From positions 1 to 9,257 of the forward strand of contig CALCJG010000373.1 of the NCBI GenBank assembly GCA_937967705.1: a DNA stretch of 9,257 nucleotides, read 5' to 3'. The notes beneath the pieces are model-generated. The model was not told the origin of the DNA, did no database searches, and worked only from the letters and a program-made list of their open reading frames with translations. The position numbers and the translations under genes were made by a program. Each line of letters opens with the position of its first letter. Position 1 is the stretch's first letter. The stretch comes from an uncultured Spirochaetia bacterium (lineage in GTDB: Bacteria; Spirochaetota; UBA4802; JAGODF01). Positions 5,162-9,257 of this stretch are shown here, piece after piece.

Positions 5162-8100
5162 ATGGCAGAAAAAATCTTGAGAGCTTCAATGGACGGAAAT
5201 ACCGCAGCGGCGCATGTAGCCTATGCCTTTACGGAGGTGGCCGCCATTTATCCCATCACCCCTTCCTCGCCGATGGCCGAGTGCGTCGATGAATGGTCGG
5301 CCTACGGAAGAAAGAACATCTTCGGCGATACGGTCCAGGTTGTGGAGATGCAGTCCGAAGCCGGCGCGGCCGGTGCGCTGCACGGCTCCCTGCAAGCGGG
5401 GGCCCTGACGACCACCTTCACAGCGTCCCAGGGCCTGCTGCTGATGATTCCCAATATGTACAAAATCTCCGGGGAACTGCTTCCCTGCGTGATTCATGTG
5501 AGTGCCCGTTCCCTCTCGACCCATGCCCTCTCCATTTTCGGGGACCACGCTGACATCTACGCCGCCCGGCAGACGGGTTTTGCCATGCTGGCCGCCGGCA
5601 GCGTTCAGCAGGTGATGGACCTGGCCGGGGTGGCCCATCTGGCTTCCCTGAAGAGCCGGGTGCCCTTCCTCCACTTCTTCGACGGTTTCCGCACCTCCCA
5701 TGAAATACAGAAGATCGATGTTATCGGCTATGATTCCCTTGCCTCGCTCCTGGACATGGAGAGCCTGCAGGATTTCCGCCGCCGGGCCCTCGACCCGGAG
5801 CGGCCGGTGACCCGCGGCACGGCGATGAATCCCGACATCTACTTCCAGTACCGGGAGGCGGCCAACCCGTATTACGAAGCGGTTCCGGATATCGTCAACG
5901 GCTGCATGCAGGATATCTTTCGGATAACGGGCCGGGAGTACAGTCCCTTCGTCTATTACGGGGCGCCGGACCCGGAGCGGGTCATCGTGGCTATGGGTTC
6001 CGTCACAGAAACCGTCCGGGAAACGGTGGATTATCTCCGGGGTCGCGGGGAGAAGGTGGGGCTCATCTCCGTCCATCTCTACAGGCCCTTCTCAGCAAAG
6101 TACTTTTTCCATCAGTTCCCCGACACCGTAAAGAAGGTGGCGGTGCTCGACCGCACGAAGGAGCCCGGGGCACCCGGGGAGCCCCTCTATCTGGACGTCT
6201 TGTGTCTCTTCAGCGGCCGCGAGAACCCTCCCGTCATAGTGGGGGGGCGATACGGCCTGAGCTCCAAGGACGTCACGCCGCGCCAGATCATGGCGGTCTT
6301 CGAAAACCTCAGCGCCTCCTCGCCCAGGAACGGCTTTACCATCGGCATCAACGATGACGTAACCCATACCTCCCTGGATCTTCCTGAGGAGTGCAGCACG
6401 GTTCCCGAGGGCACCTTCGAGGCCAAGTTCTATGGCGTCGGTTCCGACGGAACGGTGGGGGCCAACAAGAACTCCATCAAGATCATCGGTGACGGTTCGG
6501 ATCTCTATGCCCAGGCTTACTTTGCCTACGACTCCAAGAAGTCCGGGGGTGTCACTGTATCGCATTTGAGGTTCGGGAAAAAACCCATCACCTCCACCTA
6601 TCTGGTGACGCATCCCGATTTCGTGGCCTGCCATGTGCCCTCCTATCTGGAAAAATACGACATGCTCAAGGGACTCAAGAAGGGGGGAGTCTTCCTGCTC
6701 AACAGTCCCTGGGATGAGGAGGAAACCGTACGTCGTCTGCCCTCCAGGGTCAAGCGCCGGCTCGCGGAGAAGGATATCCGCTTTTTCATCATCAACGCGA
6801 CGCAGATTGCCGAGGAGATCGGCCTCCCCGGGCGCACCAACAGCATCATGCAGGCGGCCTTCTTCAGGGTGGCCGATGTCATCCCCTACGATACGGCGGA
6901 CACCCGCATGAAGGAGGCGGTCAAGAAGACCTACGGGAAGAAGGGGGATGAGATCGTGGCGACGAACTGCCGCGCCATCGACCGAGGCGGCGACATGGTC
7001 CAGGAAGTGAGGATTCCCACGGAATGGAAAGACCTGCCGCAGGATGCCGGGGGACCGTTAGAGGACGTTCCCGAATTCATCGAGACCGTGGTCCATCCCA
7101 TCAACCGGCTGGAAGGGGACAGCCTGCCGGTCAGCATCTTCAGTAAAATCCCCGACGGCACCTTCCCTCCGGGGACCGCCGCCTATGAAAAACGCAATAT
7201 AGCCACGCAGGTACCCGAGTGGATTTCCACAAACTGCATCCAGTGCAACCAGTGCTCCTATGTCTGCCCGCACGCTGTCATCCGGCCCTTCCTGATCGAC
7301 GGGGACGAGGCGCAAAACCTTCCTCCGGGAGTTGAAACGCTTCCCGCCAGGGGCAAGGGCCTGGAGGCGTACCGGTTCCGCATACAGATCAGCCCCCTGG
7401 ACTGTTACGGCTGCGGGAGCTGCGCGGAGGTATGTCCCTCCAGGGAAAAATCCCTGGTAATGAAACCCTTCGAAAGCCAGACGCCGCTCATACCCGTCTG
7501 GGATCATTTTGCAGCAAAGGTTACCTATAAAGACCATCTGATGCCCAGGAACAGCGTCAAGGGCAGCCAGTTTGCCAAGCCTCTTCTGGAGTTCCACGGC
7601 GCCTGTGCCGGCTGCGGGCAAACGCCCCATTACAAGCTCCTCACCCAGCTCTTCGGCGCCCGCATGATGGTGGCCAATGCCACGGGCTGTTCTTCCATAT
7701 ACTGCGGTTCCGCCCCCTCGACGCCTTTTACCGTCAACGCCAAAGGCCGGGGCCCGGCCTGGGCGAGTTCCCTCTTCGAAGACAACGCCGAGTACGGTTT
7801 CGGGATGCACCTGGGCTATGCACGGCTGCGCCGGAGGCTGGCCTCCCTGGTGGAACGGCTCAGGGGCGAAACCTCCAACGACGCCCTGAGGGAGGCGGCT
7901 TCGGAATGGCTGGAAAACGTAAATGATCCTGCGCTCTGCGATGCGGCCGCCGAGCGTCTGGAGACACACCTGCAGATGGAAGAGAGCGAAACGGCGCGTT
8001 CGATCGAACGGTACAGGCAGTTCCTCCGCAAGAGGTCCGTATGGATCGTGGGGGGGGACGGATGGGCCTACGACATCGGATACGGCGGCGTGGATCACGT

Positions 8101-8722
8101 TCTGGCCCTGGGGGAGGACGTGAACATGCTGGTGCTGGACACCGAGGTCTATTCCAATACCGGAGGGCAGTCCTCCAAGGCGACCCCCACGGCGGCGGTA
8201 GCCAAGTTTGCCGCCTCCGGGAAGCGTCTCAAGAAGAAGGACCTGGGGCTCATGGCCGTCTCCTACGGCTATGTCTATGTGGCCCAGGTTTCCATGGGGG
8301 CCAATCAGACACAGTACCTCCGGGCCCTGCTGGAGGCCGAGGCCTATCCGGGGCCCTCCCTCATCATCGCCTACTCGCCCTGCATCAATCACGGCATACG
8401 CTCGGGGATGGGCACCACGCAGAAAGTGATGAAAAACGCCGTGGCCAGCGGTTACTGGCAGCTCTACCGATACAATCCTCTCCGGGAGAAGGAGGGAAAA
8501 AATCCCTTCGTCCTGGATTCCCCCGAGCCGGACTGGGGCCGGTTCAGGGATTTCCTGATGAACGAGACCCGTTACACGGCGCTCCGGCATGAGTTTCCGG
8601 ACCAGGCCGATGATCTTTTTAAAACGGCGGAGGAAAACGCCAGGAGCCGCTACAATATTTATCGGGAACTGGCGGAAAAGGACGATAATAAGGACGAATC
8701 CAAGGAGGCAGTCAATGAATAA
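5162..8722 (+). CDS. nifJ: Pyruvate:ferredoxin (flavodoxin) oxidoreductase, single-chain
   Basis: This 1186-residue cytoplasmic enzyme oxidises pyruvate and CoA to acetyl-CoA and CO2, reducing ferredoxin or flavodoxin, with thiamine diphosphate and three [4Fe-4S] clusters. Domains in order: the N-terminal pyruvate/TPP domain (YPITPSSPMAE at 30-40, with T33, E66 and R116 matching the catalytic T31/E64/R114 of Desulfovibrio africanus PFOR), the transketolase-C-like domain, the gamma-type domain, and a two-cluster ferredoxin domain (C692, C695, C698, C702 and C748, C751, C754, C758). The TPP domain has GDGWAYD (965-971) and YSNTGGQSSKATP. Proximal-cluster ligands C815, C818, C843 and C1074 match those of the D. 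africanus enzyme with an offset of 3. It ends near residue 1186, so the oxygen-protective C-terminal extension of that enzyme appears absent. The ATG at 5162 has GGGGG (5151-5155) 6 nt upstream; a GTG at 5117 in frame would add 15 residues inside the palindrome region and is unlikely. It overlaps the next gene by 8 bp. All key residues are present, so the enzyme should be functional. Confidence 0.98.
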   Translation: MAEKILRASMDGNTAAAHVAYAFTEVAAIYPITPSSPMAECVDEWSAYGRKNIFGDTVQVVEMQSEAGAAGALHGSLQAGALTTTFTASQGLLLMIPNMYKISGELLPCVIHVSARSLSTHALSIFGDHADIYAARQTGFAMLAAGSVQQVMDLAGVAHLASLKSRVPFLHFFDGFRTSHEIQKIDVIGYDSLASLLDMESLQDFRRRALDPERPVTRGTAMNPDIYFQYREAANPYYEAVPDIVNGCMQDIFRITGREYSPFVYYGAPDPERVIVAMGSVTETVRETVDYLRGRGEKVGLISVHLYRPFSAKYFFHQFPDTVKKVAVLDRTKEPGAPGEPLYLDVLCLFSGRENPPVIVGGRYGLSSKDVTPRQIMAVFENLSASSPRNGFTIGINDDVTHTSLDLPEECSTVPEGTFEAKFYGVGSDGTVGANKNSIKIIGDGSDLYAQAYFAYDSKKSGGVTVSHLRFGKKPITSTYLVTHPDFVACHVPSYLEKYDMLKGLKKGGVFLLNSPWDEEETVRRLPSRVKRRLAEKDIRFFIINATQIAEEIGLPGRTNSIMQAAFFRVADVIPYDTADTRMKEAVKKTYGKKGDEIVATNCRAIDRGGDMVQEVRIPTEWKDLPQDAGGPLEDVPEFIETVVHPINRLEGDSLPVSIFSKIPDGTFPPGTAAYEKRNIATQVPEWISTNCIQCNQCSYVCPHAVIRPFLIDGDEAQNLPPGVETLPARGKGLEAYRFRIQISPLDCYGCGSCAEVCPSREKSLVMKPFESQTPLIPVWDHFAAKVTYKDHLMPRNSVKGSQFAKPLLEFHGACAGCGQTPHYKLLTQLFGARMMVANATGCSSIYCGSAPSTPFTVNAKGRGPAWASSLFEDNAEYGFGMHLGYARLRRRLASLVERLRGETSNDALREAASEWLENVNDPALCDAAAERLETHLQMEESETARSIERYRQFLRKRSVWIVGGDGWAYDIGYGGVDHVLALGEDVNMLVLDTEVYSNTGGQSSKATPTAAVAKFAASGKRLKKKDLGLMAVSYGYVYVAQVSMGANQTQYLRALLEAEAYPGPSLIIAYSPCINHGIRSGMGTTQKVMKNAVASGYWQLYRYNPLREKEGKNPFVLDSPEPDWGRFRDFLMNETRYTALRHEFPDQADDLFKTAEENARSRYNIYRELAEKDDNKDESKEAVNE
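8702..8708 (+). promoter_or_regulatory. Strong Shine-Dalgarno inside the nifJ 3' end
   Basis: AAGGAGG at 8702-8708, within the last codons of nifJ, stands 6 nt before the ATG at 8715. The spacing is near optimal. Together with the 8-bp stop/start overlap it fixes the start of the downstream gene and indicates translational coupling. Confidence 0.85.
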
Positions 8723-9257
8723 GCATAAGTATTCTCTTATAGCCCTGGTAGGGGGACTCATCGCCGGGGTGCTCTTCTTCCTCGTGTGGGGGAGGGGCGA
8801 TTCCCGCCTGCAGGCCGGAAAACCTGCGCCGGAGAAACCCGTTCCGAGCATCTATACCTATCCGGAATTTTATAAGGGCTTTTACCTCAACTGCGGCTCG
8901 GCCAACAGGAAGGAGAAGCTGGTGGGCTATATTGAGCGCGCAAAAAAGGCCGGACTGAACGCCGTGGTGATCGACGTGCAGACCCCCCGGATGAAGCCCG
9001 CCGTGACTCCCAAGGAGCATGTGGCATACTGCAAGGAGATGGGGATTCATCCCATCGCCCGGGTCGTGGTTTTCCCCGAGGGGTTGAAGGAATATCCCGC
9101 CCCGGAGGAGCTTGTGGAAAACCGTCTGAAGGTGGCTGAGGCCGCATGCCAGGCGGGTTACAAGGAAATCCAGTTCGATTACATCCGGTTCAACGATCAC
9201 GGCATCCGGGGGCGTATCACCGTGAAGGGACGGTACGAGTACATCGCCGCCTTTATC
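8715..9257 (+). CDS. Membrane-anchored DUF4015-type putative glycoside hydrolase, N-terminal part
   Basis: 181 codons are present and the gene runs off the right edge without a stop. The N-terminus is basic (MNKHKY), followed by one hydrophobic helix (about residues 7-25, SLIALVGGLIAGVLFFLVW) and then a Pro-rich linker (about 35-45), so the catalytic part should lie outside the cytoplasmic membrane as a signal anchor. From about residue 50 the sequence follows the DUF4015 (PF13200) putative glycosyl hydrolase pattern: KGFYLN strand, a helix, GLNAVVIDVQ, then GIHPIARVVVFPEGL and the hallmark EIQFDYIRFN near residues 155-165. These fit successive beta strands of a TIM barrel, with the acidic residues of VIDVQ and QFDYIRF as candidate active-site residues. 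Neither substrate nor activity is established for this family. The coupling to nifJ is unusual. The family call is from motif memory and is fairly confident. Confidence 0.88.
   Translation, partial: MNKHKYSLIALVGGLIAGVLFFLVWGRGDSRLQAGKPAPEKPVPSIYTYPEFYKGFYLNCGSANRKEKLVGYIERAKKAGLNAVVIDVQTPRMKPAVTPKEHVAYCKEMGIHPIARVVVFPEGLKEYPAPEELVENRLKVAEAACQAGYKEIQFDYIRFNDHGIRGRITVKGRYEYIAAFI

Noticed and set aside
7058..8851. 597-codon open frame on the minus strand opposite nifJ
   Set aside because: The plus strand encodes a complete, motif-perfect PFOR. The antisense frame gives low-complexity Gly/Arg/Pro-rich protein without recognisable motifs, as expected from codon bias in GC-rich DNA.

Overview
The window looks like a chromosomal segment of an anaerobic, moderately GC-rich bacterium with a Gram-negative style envelope. 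The reasons are a complete single-chain, oxygen-sensitive-type pyruvate:ferredoxin oxidoreductase, a predicted lipoprotein, secreted or anchored extracytoplasmic proteins, and Shine-Dalgarno sites of the AGGAGG/GGGAGG type. A spirochaete or a member of the former Deltaproteobacteria would fit, but nothing seen here (no rRNA or marker gene) settles the phylum. I see no CRISPR array, tRNA, rRNA, complete insertion sequence, phage gene or recognisable defence system.

Layout, left to right. (1) 1-692: the 3' part of a sensor histidine kinase, entering from the left edge. (2) 784-819: a perfect 12-bp hairpin between two convergent genes, probably a shared terminator. (3) 835-1359, minus strand: a small lipoprotein in an AT-richer island reaching to about 1720. 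(4) 1722-2333, plus: a cysteine-rich protein with a C-x2-CC motif and a CPF motif, resembling YkgJ-type metal-cluster proteins. It overlaps tail-to-tail by 13 bp with (5) 2321-3784, minus: a four-helix membrane protein with a large coiled-coil extracytoplasmic domain. (6) 3785-4172: a 388-bp gap with GC-rich hairpins, a strong Shine-Dalgarno and possible tiny overlapping reading frames. (7) 4173-4580: a small cupin-like protein. (8) 4656-4991: a small exported protein that may have an inhibitor-I9/propeptide-like fold. (9) 5080-5138: promoter-like elements overlapped by a striking 34-bp palindrome. (10) 5162-8722: nifJ, complete, with all expected cofactor residues. (11) 8715 to the right edge: the N-terminal part of a membrane-anchored DUF4015-type putative glycoside hydrolase, overlapping the nifJ stop by 8 bp.

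How the genes work together. The best-supported functional unit is nifJ plus the DUF4015-type gene, which share a stop/start overlap and should be co-transcribed and translationally coupled. The palindrome just upstream is the most likely control point for this pair. NifJ would link pyruvate to acetyl-CoA and reduced ferredoxin or flavodoxin in the cytoplasm. The downstream protein would act on the outer face of the cytoplasmic membrane, and no metabolic connection between the two is obvious. The other genes are mostly poorly characterised, are single-gene or short units, and show no shared pathway. The closest thing to something undescribed is the nifJ operator and the set of unfamiliar small proteins (Cys-rich, coiled-coil membrane, I9-like), rather than a clear new multi-gene system.
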